In this document: positions 22,461-34,118 of the stretch, one piece after another
Position numbering within the stretch: position 1 is the stretch's first letter
Layout of the letters: every line of letters starts with the position of its first letter
Assembly: GCA_015143295.1 (NCBI GenBank)
Contig: CM026551.1
Location: 18,838,543-18,902,542, forward strand
Length of the DNA stretch: 64,000 nucleotides
Source of the DNA: Tetracentron sinense
Taxonomy: Eukaryota; Streptophyta; Magnoliopsida; Trochodendrales; Trochodendraceae
Reading direction: 5' to 3'
Position numbers and translations under genes: made by a program
The notes under the pieces: generated by a model
What the model was told of the DNA's origin: nothing
The model's database searches: none
Seen by the model: only the letters and a program-made list of their open reading frames with translations

Positions 22461-23050
22461 ACAAGATTAAGTTTGAGATGCTCCCACATCAACTCTGCCG
22501 AGGTTGGGAAAGTTTGACCACGAACTTGGTTGCATCTGCCTCCAAAAATGTCACCAATCGTTGACAGACTCTTCACTTGGCAGTCGGGCATAAGTATTTC
22601 TTGGGATCCTTGTGCTCCAGCTCCAGCCTTCAGATCTATCCTCTCTCCTTCCATGAATAGTGCGTAAGAATTAGTCCCGGCGTAGTAAACAACATCGTTA
22701 TCCTACTGCCATGTTCGTCCAATAAGAACATCGCAAGCATCCATATCACAGACATAACATGTTCTTCACGTATGGAAATTAAGCAAATAGTAACAGTGGT
22801 TATCATTATCTCAAGAGAATCTTTCTTAAATCCAGATATTGTTCTCGCTTCCGTAGTTGGATTCTGACTCAAATGCAATCTTGAAAGTTGAAACCAACTG
22901 CGAGGATATGAGAGTTAAGTCTGCTCCATTGCAAGAAATGGTATGAACATTCACATAGTCATCAATATTCATTATCAAGTATACTTGTACCAGATAATTA
23001 AATAGTTCTTTTCTCTTTAATTCTGATGCGGGCATCCAGCATCACAAAGA
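22420..23050 (-). pseudogene. Gypsy-type aspartic protease region remnant
   Basis: Combining minus-strand frames gives a retroviral-type protease C-terminal part: a CDMDACDVLIGRTWQ-like stretch followed by DNDVVYYAGTNSYALFMEGE. It then continues openly to GAQGSQEILMPDCQVKSLST before running into the LTR. The D-A-C-D-V-L-I-G-R-W pattern is characteristic of plant Gypsy pol. Reverse transcriptase, RNase H and integrase, expected next, are absent. Confidence 0.6.
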
Positions 23051-23589
23051 GCTTCCGGTTTACCATAGGCAGAGGAAGAGGAAGAAGAAGAAGAAGAAGC
23101 CCCCCCGCCCCCACATGTCACTATGGATAGATGATTTGTGGTATTAAAGACTTCATATGCACACATTGATCATTAAGGAGACCTCATACTAGAAAGGTGT
23201 GCATATGAGCTAATTAAACATAGTTTTAAAATCCCAATGGGCTGGACTTTTAGTTAGGGAGGAAACGATTTACTAGTATTGAGTTATATTAGTCTTTTTA
23301 TTAGTTTGGGTATTTTAGTCTTTAAACAAGTAGGGTTTACATCTATTTAAGCATATTTTCTGGCAAATTTGAGTCAATTGATGAATGAAAGAAAATACTT
23401 TTGAGCATTCTCCAGTGATTGGATTTGGTGTGATGCCATGGGAGTGATTCCCAAAGAATTCTAAGGTATGCTCATATTTTTTCCTTCTCTTCCATTGATT
23501 ATCTTTGTTTTTTTGTTTCCTTCTTGAAAACCCTAACATTCTAAACCCTAGATTTCTTTCCCCATTGAAAACACCTAACCCTAGCCTTC

Positions 23590-24140
23590 CCTGCCAAAAT
23601 TCCCCTGCTGCCGCAGGTAGCCCCTGCTGTCCCAGCTCAATTGCAGGTTGTTCCAGCCACTTTTTTTTGACTTATAAAACCATATTAGCTTATCTTTTTC
23701 TGTCCAAGCCCATTCAACCATTTTTGTTGGCTTCTACTACCATATAACCCTTCCTATTGACTATTAAAGTCATTCCCCAGACCCCTGTTGACTGTTACAG
23801 CCATTCCTTAACCCCTTGACTGCTGCCACCATTCCCCATCCTTTCCCTCTCAGCCGCAAACCACACCAGCCTTTCCCCTTGCTGTCCTAAGACTCCTACA
23901 CCCTTTACCTTGCTGCCGCAGGCTTCTGTACCATTACCCTTGGTGCTGCAAGCATCTACAAACCCCTAAGATTGCTGCCACAACCACCTACAGTCATTCC
24001 CCTTCAGCCACAAGCCTATACTAGGCCTTTCCCTTGCTGTTACAGCCTACCCTTGCCTTTCCCTTGCTGTTACAGCCTACCCCCTGCCTTTCCCTGCAAC
24101 CACAGCCTATCCCAGGCTTCCCATAGTGCTTCTACAGCTC
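23590..24140. repeat. C-rich degenerate minisatellite
   Basis: About 550 bp built from variants of CCTTTCCCTTGCTGTTACAG and CCTTGCTGCCGCAGGCT with irregular 25-35-bp spacing. One 26-30-bp unit (CTTTCCCTTGCTGTTACAGC) is repeated almost perfectly at 24017-24080. It has a plus-strand open stretch of 85 codons, but the repetitive S/P/C-rich translation looks fortuitous. It lies within the Gypsy remnant, probably in a nested LTR-like insertion that also has a TATTTAAG motif near 23344. Confidence 0.6.
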
Positions 24141-24932
24141 CATACTTTACCCGATTGCAGATTCAGCATTCCCGTAATTTCAGAAATTTAAAATATTCAA
24201 TACCCAAAACCCTTAACATTAAAATCTGAAAACCCTATTCTTTAAAACCCTTTGAAATCTTAGATAAGGTTTAAAAATCTACATTGAATTGAGAGCTAAT
24301 CCCTAAGCTTGTGGAAACCTAGAATTCCATACAACCCTTGCCGATTTAATTGAGGGTCGTTTTGTAGGTTTGTGAAGTGGCCTCAAATTGTTATAAAATT
24401 GCTTTCTTGAGTTTTTCTTTGTTAATTATTGGCAATAAGATTGCTATTTTATAATTTTGCTTATTCTTATTAGTCAAATCTTGATCTCAGCACACTAGAT
24501 TTTAGGCCATTGCATAGTCCTACATCAATTCTCACTCTCTTTTCAACTGCCTTTTTGTACAAGTTATTCTACTAGTGGCCATAAGGATACGGATAGCTTC
24601 ACTATCAACCACTACTAAATAGGAACTTCATAGCATCTTCCAACTCTGTCTCCCCTCTCTGTAGGAACATCTTCAAGAATAGGCATCATTTTTAGATGAC
24701 GACATGCTATAGAAATGGCCATGGGCACCACAGTTAATAACAAGTGGTGTAATTGTGTTCCCTCATGATATCTAGCTTCTTAACCTCCCACTAGCTTGGT
24801 CTTGGAGTCATTAATCTCCAACTTCCTTTTAAATTGTGTCCAGAGATGTGACACCTCAGACACCAACATAATCTAGTAGGCTGCATCCACAAAGGTGAAA
24901 TAGTGTGACAGTATCAAACTGGATCTCAGATC

Positions 24933-25268
24933 TCAACCCCTGTACCTACTAGACTGGCATAGAGTGACACTGCACCAAAATTTTGTGGAACTCCTTAGTG
25001 TAATCATAAACACTTTGGTCTCATTGCCGCAGCTATCGTAGTATGTTATAGAGAGTTCTTGTGTAAATAAAGGGTATACAGATTTCCTCATCAATTCCTC
25101 CTTCAAACTTTCCCAAGTGCTAATGGGCTCCAGTCCATGGTGCATCCAGGGTTCTACTAATCTGACCACCAAAAAAAGCAGCAAACCCTCCAAATTTGAT
25201 AGCAATGATAGTAACTTTCTTATCCTTTGGAATGGTCCTTTAGACAATTCTGCACAGTATTCAACCAT
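24933..25268 (-). pseudogene. Gypsy-type gag fragment
   Basis: The open stretch includes WMHHGLEPISTWESLKEELM, matching the TW-x-x-L-K-x-x-L motif of retrotransposon gag capsid domains. Downstream frames give QLRQ-like and VQCH-like pieces expected after it. Its order (gag near the right LTR, protease further left) agrees with a minus-strand Gypsy element. The reading frame is broken. Confidence 0.5.
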
Positions 25269-25541
25269 TTTAGGAACACTTATGGCTTTATGTGACCATT
25301 AAACTCTGGTAGCTCCATCCTAACCCAATGATCTCTGTCAACTAAAGCACTGCAAGGTGGAGACAACATTAGAAGTGCTAGGGATAAGGGATATTGTGCC
25401 TTGGAATAGTTTAGGTTGAAGATTCAATATATTCTTTCCACAGAACACCTTTAACCGCCATGAATTCGTATTCAGTACCACTTCTTAATTGATGAACAAA
25501 AATACTTGAATCCAAAATGATTTGCTCCAATGCCAAATCGA

Positions 25542-26550
25542 TGCAAACGCGGAGGCTGTAACCTTTACTATGTAGGATCAAATCCAATAATTTCCCCAAA
25601 ATAGCAAATTTCAATTCAAGGGTAATTTGGTAATTTTGTAGTCCAAATTCAAAATATATTAGACAGAATTGATCTAGGATAATAATCAAAGCTCTAATAT
25701 GAATTTCATAGGAATCTGACAAGTCAAGGATCAATCTGACAAGTCCATAAGAAAGCAGGACATAACTGGAATTTCAGAAAAAGTGTAAAATTCGGTTTTT
25801 ACTTTTTAGTCCAGGGTTTTGGCTTGATAGGTCAAATTAAAACCAATCTAGGGTACTTAGATTAATAGAATCAAAACCCTAATGAATCAAAATGGTCTAG
25901 TCTAAAATCTAGGGTTTATTTAAAAAATTCAACAATAATATAATGATGAAATTTCGAAATAATGAAGCAATTAATCATAAGAGACCAAACCTGAACCATA
26001 TGATGGTTTCAGATCATATACAGTATGGCCAATACTAAGGGGTGGCGTAATAGAACCTGAGTTCTAGAGTTGTTTGCTCCAAATTTCAATTATCTCCCTT
26101 GATAGTATGTTTCAGCCAGCAATAGTTCTTCAATGTCTTTGATCTAAAATATAAGATAGCTATCACACAACGCAATCAAATCAATCACTAATTTCAGCAA
26201 CCATTCACTAATTTCACTAATTTCAGCTATAGAAATTAATAAGTTCCTCTTATTAAATTTCTTTCTCAACAATTCTTCATATTCACATAACATTCAAAAA
26301 AGTCAACTAAAGGCCTTAATTATAAAGAGCCGAAATTTACTTTCATAATCCTACACGGCTACACTAACTCAACTTAGAAATCCCTTCCTAATAAAAGACT
26401 TAATGAACAAGTGTGGGGCCTACTTAAATTTCAGTCCTAAAACTTGCTCAAATCATCTTACGAGCCTCTTCTTATGAGTGACTCATAGAATTGACTTGGT
26501 TGAGCCGCAACTACTCCTAGCCGAAATCTTCTTGGTGGATTAGGATTATT
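25542..26550 (-). repeat. Gypsy remnant, right (5') LTR and PBS
   Basis: Partner of the repeat at 21580-22460. Just inside its left end (about 25518-25535) the minus strand reads TTTGGCATTGGAGCA, a decayed version of the TGGTATCAGAGC-type primer-binding site used by many plant LTR elements. The whole element would span about 21.56-26.56 kb, in the same direction as HRD1. Confidence 0.55.
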
Positions 26551-26559
26551 CGAATCGTG

Positions 26560-28240
26560 ATGAGTGTGTTCAAGATGCACCTCCGTCACTATCACCTGCA
26601 GTTAATTTTCTTGTTCCACAAAAGAATTTCTCAAAGTAATTGTCCAACTTGGCTTCCTAAAAAAAGAGTAATTGTCAAAAAAATTCGCCTCTGTCACTAT
26701 CCCCTGCAGTTAATAGCTGGGGACCGTAGTGCCCTACACACAAGGTGTGATTTTTAGGTTGTCAAAACTCTATTTGTTATTATTTAATACAGTATCTCTG
26801 CATCTGTTCCAATCCTTCTTGGAGATACAAAGACTATCTTTCCAATATATCCACTGGTTTGAATCCTCACTGGCAGAGAAGAACTTGACTTCAGCAAGTA
26901 GACATAGATAACTTTCAGATCGAATTATTGTGATTCAAAATCATTGATGTGATTTGTAAGCCGGCCGTTTGCAGCCGGCCCATCAACTTTGACAGGAATT
27001 TCAGGTAAACACTGTTGCATCAAAACAATGATGTTAACAAGCATTTTAAATACATTCTTTCAAGTTCAACTATGATAGCAACAGGCTCGACGTTCTTTCA
27101 TCATTTTTGAAATAGGCATGTGATTAAGCAAAGTTAAACATGGGACCAATGCTAAGATCAGAAGGAAACTTAACATGACATGCATTGATCCTAGCTTCTA
27201 TAAAATTTGACAGAGCCCAACCTTCTGTATTTTGAAGCTTAGTACAGGCTCCTTGAGGAAATAAAGTGAAAATTCATCACAAATATCATTCTTAGCATGG
27301 CATGCCATCATAAAATTTGACAGAGCCCAACCTTCCGTATCTGTTGCATGTTTCTTTGTTTATTCGCTTTTATCCTTGCCCTCGCATCTCTATTTCTCAG
27401 TTTACTTCCCCATTAACTGCTTGTACTTTCTTTTGATTCTCTAATATACTCGATATTTACCGATCAAAAAAAAAATCATTCTTGTAATTCATTAGTTCTT
27501 TTTCATGTGTCCGCATAGGCCTTCCAACCCTCATTATATATGGCAGTAACTTTCCGAACATGCACATGAATACATTTGACATAATTTGGCAAATATAGCC
27601 GTGAACTTAGGTTTGAATATGCGACTCAATTAAGTTTTAGGAAATTATTGTAAGCATAGGTAATCTGTAAGAGCAACATCCCAAAAGTTTGATTATTGAA
27701 ACTATAATAGGCTTTCAACTTGAGGCAGCATCAAATCCGAAGTGATAATTCAATATCCCATATTCAGCGAAGTCAATTACCAAGGATCTGAATCATTACC
27801 TCAATTGACTCTCTGCATTCTTGAATGCAGCAACTTGGTGTCTTTTTATTCCAAAGAGGTAAACAGTCTTCCAAGATTAATCATCTTCATGTTGTGGTTG
27901 AATATAATCGCTTTACGACAATCAACCTAGTCAAATACCTCTCTGAAATCTAAACAAAACTCCCACTAGAGCATTCCTCAATGACTTTTTGGCCCCACAT
28001 CCAAATAGTCAATCTCTTGCAACCAGATGATTTCTTAATAAGATCTTCCAATCCAAAAAATTTAACTCATTTTACAAAGGGTTTGTCCAATTGTTATTTG
28101 AAAATTCAACATGTATGAAAGAGTGTCCAAGTCTCCAAGATAATTTTAGTAAAGTAATAATAATAATGAGCTATTGAATCTACACATCTATCTATTTACA
28201 CCAGTATCAGCAGATGAATTATTTAATTTGGGGCTCCCAA
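26560..28240. other. HRD1 intron sequence, mostly unassigned
   Basis: AT-rich intronic DNA without host coding potential. It holds the small LINE tail at 27294-27474 and a 31-bp phrase (ATAAAATTTGACAGAGCCCA..) present at 27200-27230 and again, with one mismatch, at 27310-27340. I see nothing else of note. Confidence 0.4.
27294..27474 (+). mobile_element. 5'-truncated LINE tail (181 bp)
   Basis: It ends ATATTTACCGATCAAAAAAAA, the same 3' terminus as the LINEs at 28254-29360 and 43.3-49.55 kb. The 9-bp duplication ATCATTCTT flanks it at 27285-27293 and 27475-27483. The first part of the insert is not LINE but a copy of DNA lying about 110 bp upstream. Confidence 0.6.
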
Positions 28241-28253
28241 TTTTGAGAAAGAG

Positions 28254-29360
28254 AGAGTTTATGGCGTGCAGTGATCATTGCCAAATATGGGGCATCTTCA
28301 TCCTGGACACCGCGAGAGGTGAAAGGTCCCCATGGTCAGGGCCTGTGGAAGGGAATCATGGTCAATGCCAACTTAGTGGTACCGTACTCGCGGTTCAGAG
28401 TGGGACAAGGGTCTGAGGTTAGGTTTTGGTTAGACTTGTGGTGTGGGAACACTCGGTTACAGGACGACTTTGCTAATCTGTTCATGCTAGCGTCCAATAA
28501 GAAGGCATTGGTTAGTGAGTCTTTTGAGAGGACAGGGGAGGGAGTCGTGTGGTGTCCGAGTTTGCGTCGGGATTTGAATGATTGGGAAATAGAGGACATG
28601 ACCCATCTTTTGGAGAGGGTAGCATCGGGCTCCCCTTGTGCAGATCATAGGGACATCCGGATTTGGTCACGAGGCAACCTTGGTCGGTTTTCAGTTAGAG
28701 CCCTTTATCAGTCTTTGTATCCTGTTCCCTCTAGGCGGTTTCCTTATAGGATTGTGTGGAATCCCGGTATTCCCTCAAAGGTATCTTTCTTCTTATGGAA
28801 TGCAACCCTGGATAAAATTCTAACATGTGATCATTTACAGAGTAGAGGATGGCGAATGGCTAACCGTTGCTTTTTGTGCTTCCAAGCAGAAGAGTCTGTT
28901 GATCACCTTTTGTTGCACTGTCCTATTGTGTCCGGGATATGGGGTTTCTTTCTCTCCTGCGTAGGGGTGGCCTGGGTCTTTCCCTCATCCTTTCTTAACT
29001 TCTTATCTTGTTGGCCGAAGATAACAGGTAATGGGGCCAGGGGAGCGATTTGGGCAGTGCTCCCGGGGGCGATTTCATGGATGGTTTGGAAGGAGAGGAA
29101 TAACAGGGTCTTCGAGAATTCTTCCTCTTCTGTGACACGTCTCTGTGAGCGGATCCGTATGGTGGTGTTGGAGTGGGCGGGATTATATTTCGATATGGAA
29201 GCCTTGAGGGAGTTGTTAGGGTGATGTATATGGGTTGAGAGCTCGGGCTTCTCTTGGCTGAGTTTACGCATGTGTAAACTTTTCTTTGGCGATGCCGCTT
29301 TGTTCTTCCTTGTATCTACCTTTCTTTTTTAATAAAATCTGCTTTACCGATCAAAAAAAT
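28254..29360 (+). mobile_element. 5'-truncated LINE with intact C-terminal frame
   Basis: The 1.1-kb insertion is flanked by the 13-bp duplication TTTTGAGAAAGAG (28241-28253 and 29361-29373) and ends TTTACCGATCAAAAAAA. It contains only the last third of ORF2. It is antisense to HRD1. Its length and 5' truncation are typical of target-primed reverse transcription. Confidence 0.88.
28271..29224 (+). CDS. LINE ORF2 C-terminal fragment with zf-RVT domain (317 codons, open)
   Basis: Uninterrupted frame of 317 residues. Residues about 150-225 form the zinc-binding reverse-transcriptase domain: WNPGIPSKVSFFLWNATLDK, then a CFLCFQAEESVDHLLLHCP stretch with the C-x2-C and H-x4-C pairs. It ends in the VWKERNNRVFENSSSSVTR motif common to plant LINEs. 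The catalytic RT core is missing because of 5' truncation. The ATG is simply the first in frame, 17 bp inside the element, so translation is doubtful. Confidence 0.7.
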   Translation: MIIAKYGASSSWTPREVKGPHGQGLWKGIMVNANLVVPYSRFRVGQGSEVRFWLDLWCGNTRLQDDFANLFMLASNKKALVSESFERTGEGVVWCPSLRRDLNDWEIEDMTHLLERVASGSPCADHRDIRIWSRGNLGRFSVRALYQSLYPVPSRRFPYRIVWNPGIPSKVSFFLWNATLDKILTCDHLQSRGWRMANRCFLCFQAEESVDHLLLHCPIVSGIWGFFLSCVGVAWVFPSSFLNFLSCWPKITGNGARGAIWAVLPGAISWMVWKERNNRVFENSSSSVTRLCERIRMVVLEWAGLYFDMEALRELLG

Positions 29361-29934
29361 TTTTGAGAAAGAGGATGTAGCAATGGTAGTAATGTAAATT
29401 GGCTATTATATGTAGGAAAATTCAGAATTACATAAGTTATTTTAATTTTTGTGCATACTTTCTAACACACTTCCGTGCAAACCAATATATATATATATAT
29501 ATATTGTCATTTTCTTGCATCCACCAAACAACACCAAAATAAATTTTCTTTTCTTTACTCAAAATTTCCTTCCTCCAAACCTACTTGCTCGTCAACCAAT
29601 GGATCTTACAGGTATTCCTAGCCCGTGTTTCAGGCTTTAATATATGGATCCAACATCAGGGATTATAGTCCATCAGAATGCAAACAGACAGCCATCAAAG
29701 TAATGATACTGAGATAATCGAAACTCATCATGTCCATATCAGTACACAGTACTGTTATATATTTCAATCCAATAGAGTCACGTAGATAAATGTAAAACAG
29801 CAGCATCAACTGACTAGGTTTCAGTTAGAACTAAGAGATTCAGAGAGAATGAAGAATGTCCATAAAGATTTTAAAGAGAATTAATTAGAAAGAGCAATGA
29901 TGAGCACCAGTAGATCACGGGATAGAGTCTATAC

Positions 29935-30220
29935 CTCAATCTGGTGCTGAAGAAATCTTTTCTGAACTTCCAGTTGAGAGCCAGGTACATTCAGATCGCT
30001 GCCCGATCTCTCGCCATTAGAGGAATTGGAACTACCGGTTTGAAAAGGGATAAAAGCGCAGGGTGGGACCTGAGGAAAAGCCGAGTTTGAGTATCCACCT
30101 GGGATTGCAAACTGGTCTTGTTGTGGATGTCCAGAGGCATCTCTTTCTCCTCCAGAATCTATATTGCAGGAGTCTGACAAAGGCATCTTTACCTGAGGAA
30201 GTAAAGCATATCCTGGGGAC
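29935..30220 (-). CDS. HRD1: HRD1 E3 ubiquitin ligase, penultimate exon
   Basis: The 286-bp exon reads SPGYALLPQVKMPLSDSCNI and on through a low-complexity, Gly/Ser/Pro/Gln-rich stretch to QLEVQKRFLQHQIE. Its first base completes the Trp codon started in the upstream exon, giving the conserved SANT-x-x-W-SPGYALLP segment of plant HRD1. The acceptor is CTTGCAG and the donor GAG/GTATAG. The C-terminal QLEVQKRFLQHQIE starts the amphipathic coiled coil finished in the last exon. Confidence 0.9.
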
Positions 30221-30550
30221 CTGCAAGTAAGACAAAAATAAGCTCTTACTATATTTTTGACTTAAAAACAGTACTATAAGCCTATAACCATATGGGAAAC
30301 AAATAACCAGCAGAGAAACAAAAATTAAGGTTAAGAAAGAAAGAAAAAATAACAATCTCGGGATTAACAAATAAATGTCAATGTGATGCCTTGCTGGGCC
30401 AAATACATTTCAGACAAAATGTTTGCATTATTGCATATCGAACCAACTAGAAGCCAAGGGTGCAAGAAAGAATAGCATAAAACAGCATCACACTTCTACC
30501 AAATACAAAGAATATGTTGGACTAAACACATGAAGCATCTAGAGCTTCCC

Positions 30551-30698
30551 GCATGGATAAAGTGTGTCATCTTTGAAAATCGGTTAGGTCAACAATCAAA
30601 AAGAGGGATTCATTACCTCGTTGAGCATGGGATAAAATGTGTGATCTTTGAAAATCGGTTAGATCAACAACCACGAAGAGTGATCCATTATCTTGTTG
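30551..30698 (+). repeat. 74-bp tandem duplication
   Basis: Two adjacent units start GCATGGATAAAGTGTGTCAT and GCATGGGATAAAATGTGTGA, share CTTTGAAAATCGGTTAG and end TTGTTGA or CGTTGA. The period is 74 bp and the copies differ at roughly one site in seven. Confidence 0.85.
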
Positions 30699-32674
30699 AG
30701 TCCATAAGCCCAACACAAGTCCATAATAAGGCATTCCTAAGGCTTGGTTGGCAACCTTAAATGGTATGTAATATTTATAGCCTCATGTTTTGGGCCTCCC
30801 ACTTTATAATCTAGCATGCCCAACACCTTTTGCTGATATTCTCTACACCTTTTTGTAATTTTGGCCAATGAAATTTATCTCCGACTTAGTGGGCTGTTTT
30901 GTTGCAAACAAAATAACCAACTATACCTTCCAAAAAAAAAACCACCTGCACTAGTTCATTTAAAGTACAGTGAGGAGTGCATACTCTATTCTTATAAGTA
31001 GAAATTCACCGTACAATGAATATTTCTCATGCAGTTTGCTGCCTTTTTCATGAAGCTCAGACCAAAGGTCCTTGAAAGAAGAATCATCAACATATAATTC
31101 TTCAATATTTCAAACCAGACAACTTCAACAGACATAGTTCCCAACAATACTCATGGTTTAAAACATCAACATTAAAGATACCATTACCATGGATACTGAC
31201 ACGAAAACTACATGCGACATCAAAAGTATTTTGCTCGACATGTATGAAAATGTTGACTGTGCAGTAACAATTTCATACCCAAGTGTAAAACTGTTGTTTC
31301 TCCCTTTTTCATCTTTCAGCCAATATTGGGTTTCTATGGTGAAAACTGACAACTCTTTTGTCATTATTATTTCTTTAATAGAAATATAAAATTTTGCAAA
31401 ATGTATTAATTATTAATAATTGACAATGTAATACATTACACATTACAATTATAAATGTCAAGAATTAGTGACAAAGGACTCCAATGGAGATAGTTACAAT
31501 TTTCAAACTATTTGTACTGTTATTTGAATAAAATGGGGATAATTTAATACAAATTTACCTACTTAAAGAAATTAAAACAAATTGGGAAACCTTACGGTTA
31601 ACACATGCATGTATATTTTTGGTATTTTAAAAGCAATTTCTAAATTGAAAATAATATACATCATGACAATATGTACATATATCAGTCTTATGATTCAAGT
31701 GAAGTGCTCATATTATATTCTTTTTGAAATGTATTACTTTGATAAATTTTCAGATACACACAACTTGTGTTACAAATTATTTATCTCATGTTTCTTATTC
31801 AAAATGGTTGTTTTTTTTGTTATACAATAAGTTTTGAGTTTGTATTGATACTTTTTTTTAATCATTGTTCTAAATATCGATTATCAAGGCACCTTTTCAG
31901 AGTTCATATAATGTTTCCATGGCTCAAAAATTGTTGCAATATTTCCAAATTTCAAAATGTTTTCACTTCCTAGGTGACTAAAATTTGTACTGAAACCAAA
32001 ATTTAAAACCTTGAGCCACAAATCTTAGGCATAATATTGTCACTTCCTAGGGAGTTCGTTAAGCTCCTAGTAAAGAACAAAGAAAGGGATGATGAATTTG
32101 AGTTGAATCAAAGCTTCATGTGGCTATGTCATGACTTAGGGGTCGTTCGATAAAGCTTAAAGTAGGGGCTTATCCACTTATTCTATTCAATTAAGTTATT
32201 TTTGAGTAAATAGACTGTTTGACAACCTAAGGATTTTATCAAATTTTTTAACGATATTAGTGGTTTTTGTCTTCTTCAAAAAGTAATCTCATGCTACTTT
32301 TTTAAAAAGCTATTATTACGGTAGGCAAATTATGACAATTTTAAGACATATTTGTCCTCATAATTTTTTTCAAATGCCAATACTGCCTCTTATGATTAAA
32401 GTTCTCAATGATTTTTCTCTTTCCTAGGGTTCAGTTAAGAACCCCGAGACATTTACTCTCCTCTCTCACCTCTCTCTTTCGAAATCTCTGGAATCTCGGT
32501 CCGGCAACGGTTGCTTCTCTCTGGCGACCAAGGATTAAAAATAGGGTTTTGGAGGATGTATCGGTCCCAACCGAAACCTAAACGTATCGGATTCAGACGA
32601 TCCATATAATTTTTTTCTTTTTAAAGAAAAAAATAAATAAATATTAAATTAAATTTTAATAAATCAAATGAAGT

Positions 32675-32900
32675 TGGATTGAAGGGGATGAGTATTAGAG
32701 TTTGTGATTAGGGTTTGAGAGGAAGAAAAACAAAATGAATAGGGGAAAATTAGAGAAAACTTAATTATCTCTCTCCCACACTTTATTATTTATACTCCAT
32801 TAATGATATTCCATTAGCATAGAAGAGATACTAATAGTATACCCAAAATTCAATGTATAAGAGATATCATAAACATAAGCCCATAAAGCCTTATTCAACA
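32675..32900 (-). repeat. Copia 3' LTR (226 bp)
   Basis: On the plus strand it runs TGGATTGAAGG to TTATTCAACA, with TG..CA ends. On the minus strand it is followed outward by GAAGT-type flank. It matches the LTR at 37711-37894 with some mismatches and indels, pointing to a moderately old insertion. Confidence 0.88.
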
Positions 32901-32914
32901 CTCCCCCTCAAGTT
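32901..32914 (-). other. Copia polypurine tract
   Basis: The minus strand reads AACTTGAGGGGGAG directly before the 3' LTR. A purine run here is the expected plus-strand primer for reverse transcription. Confidence 0.8.
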
Positions 32915-33014
32915 GGTGCGTAGATATTACTCATGCCCAACTTGCTAACAATGCTTCGAAACTGAGTACCACCAAGACCCCTAGTCAATATATCAGCCAA
33001 TTGATCTTCAAACT

Positions 33015-33221
33015 TCACAAACGGGGTGCAGTGCAGATATAACCCACCTTTAACTTCTCCTTGATGAAATGACGATCTACCTCAATATGTTTGGTTTGGT
33101 CATGCTGCATCGGATTATGTGCGATACTAATTGTTGCTTTATTATCAGAATATAAGCTCATTGGACCTTTAGTAGGAAGTCCAATCTCACTCAGAGTAAT
33201 CAGAGCCAAAGTAGTTCTCAC
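33015..33221 (-). pseudogene. Copia RNase H fragment
   Basis: The open stretch contains YSDNKATISIAHNPMQHDQT and KHIEVDRHFIKEKL, the signature of the Copia RNase H/pol C-terminus, close to the 3' LTR as expected. The upstream part of the domain is in other frames because of indels. Confidence 0.85.
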
Positions 33222-33605
33222 ACACCATGGGCCATGGCTCCAAACTCTGCCTCTGCACTGGATCTATCAACCACATTTTGTTTCTTACTTCTCCATGTGA
33301 CAAGATTACCCCCAACCATGGTGCAATACCTGAAAGTGGAGCGACTATCAGAAACTAAGCCAACCCAATCTGCATCGGTGTACCTGTGTAGGCTTCAATC
33401 CTTAAGTCCTCGTTACATATATACGACAAACCCTACCCAGGATACGACTTTAAGTAGTGGAGGATTCGATTCACTGCATCCAGATGATCAGTAGTTGGTG
33501 AATGCATGAATTAGGCAATGTCTGGCTTGATATGGGACAAATATATAAAAGTCTGCCAACAAGTCTTTGGTACCTCCCAGCATCTGGTAGACATTCCCCA
33601 CTAGC

Positions 33606-34118
33606 TTAATTGAATTTATGATTCGGGTCTATAGGTGTATCACATAGCAGACAACCCATCATGCCTGTCTCCTTGAGTAGGTTAACTACATACTTGCGTT
33701 GAGAGACAAATAAGACCTTAAATTGGGCAACTTCAATCCCAAGGAAATACTTTAGAAGAGCAAGGTCTTTGATCTCAAATTCCTTTGCTAACTTTTCCTT
33801 CAGCAACTTTATCTCATCCTGATCATCCATTGTTACAACAATGTCATCCACATAAATAATCAAGACAATCACCTTTTTACAAGATCGTTTGAGGAACAAT
33901 GTGTGGTCTACTTGATTTTGTCTGTAACCATTCTTCACCATAGCATTGCGGAAACGCTGAAACCATGCTCTAGGGGATTGCTTAAGTCCATACAATGTCT
34001 TCAGCTTACACACCTTCCCTTTATCTAAGGGACATTTGAACCCAGGAGGAGGTAACATATACACCTCTTCCTCTAAATCACCATGAAAAAATGCATTCTT
34101 CACATCAAGCTGAACCAA
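33606..34118 (-). pseudogene. Copia reverse transcriptase fragment
   Basis: A 170-codon open stretch contains the RT motifs LDVKNAFFHGDL, the LKQSPRAWF segment and the catalytic YVDD box (IIYVDDIVV). It ends near YFLGIEVAQ and DTPIDPNHKF. The N-terminal RT part upstream (to about 34300) is frame-broken. Confidence 0.9.

Larger units (their letters stand above)
20313..29934 (-). other. HRD1: HRD1 intron (9.6 kb) filled with transposons
   Basis: This intron lies between the last two coding exons (GTATAG donor at 29934, AAG acceptor at 20313). It holds a fold-back element (20628-21007), a Gypsy remnant with two LTRs (about 21.6-26.6 kb), a 181-bp LINE tail (27294-27474), a 5'-truncated LINE (28254-29360), and (TA)n near 29485. 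Only transposon coding sequence was seen. The distance is unusual for HRD1 but both splice junctions are sound. Confidence 0.8.

Noticed and set aside
23972-24229. 85-codon Pro/Ser/Cys-rich frame
   Set aside because: It is the translation of the C-rich minisatellite; all residues follow the DNA repeat and no start context or homologue is apparent.
28903-29271. Minus-strand 122-codon frame
   Set aside because: It is the reverse complement of the LINE zf-RVT coding region, which matches known LINE motifs on the plus strand.
29449-29640. Plus-strand 63-codon frame over a (TA)n run
   Set aside because: Mostly translation of the microsatellite (repeated Ile-Tyr) in an HRD1 intron.
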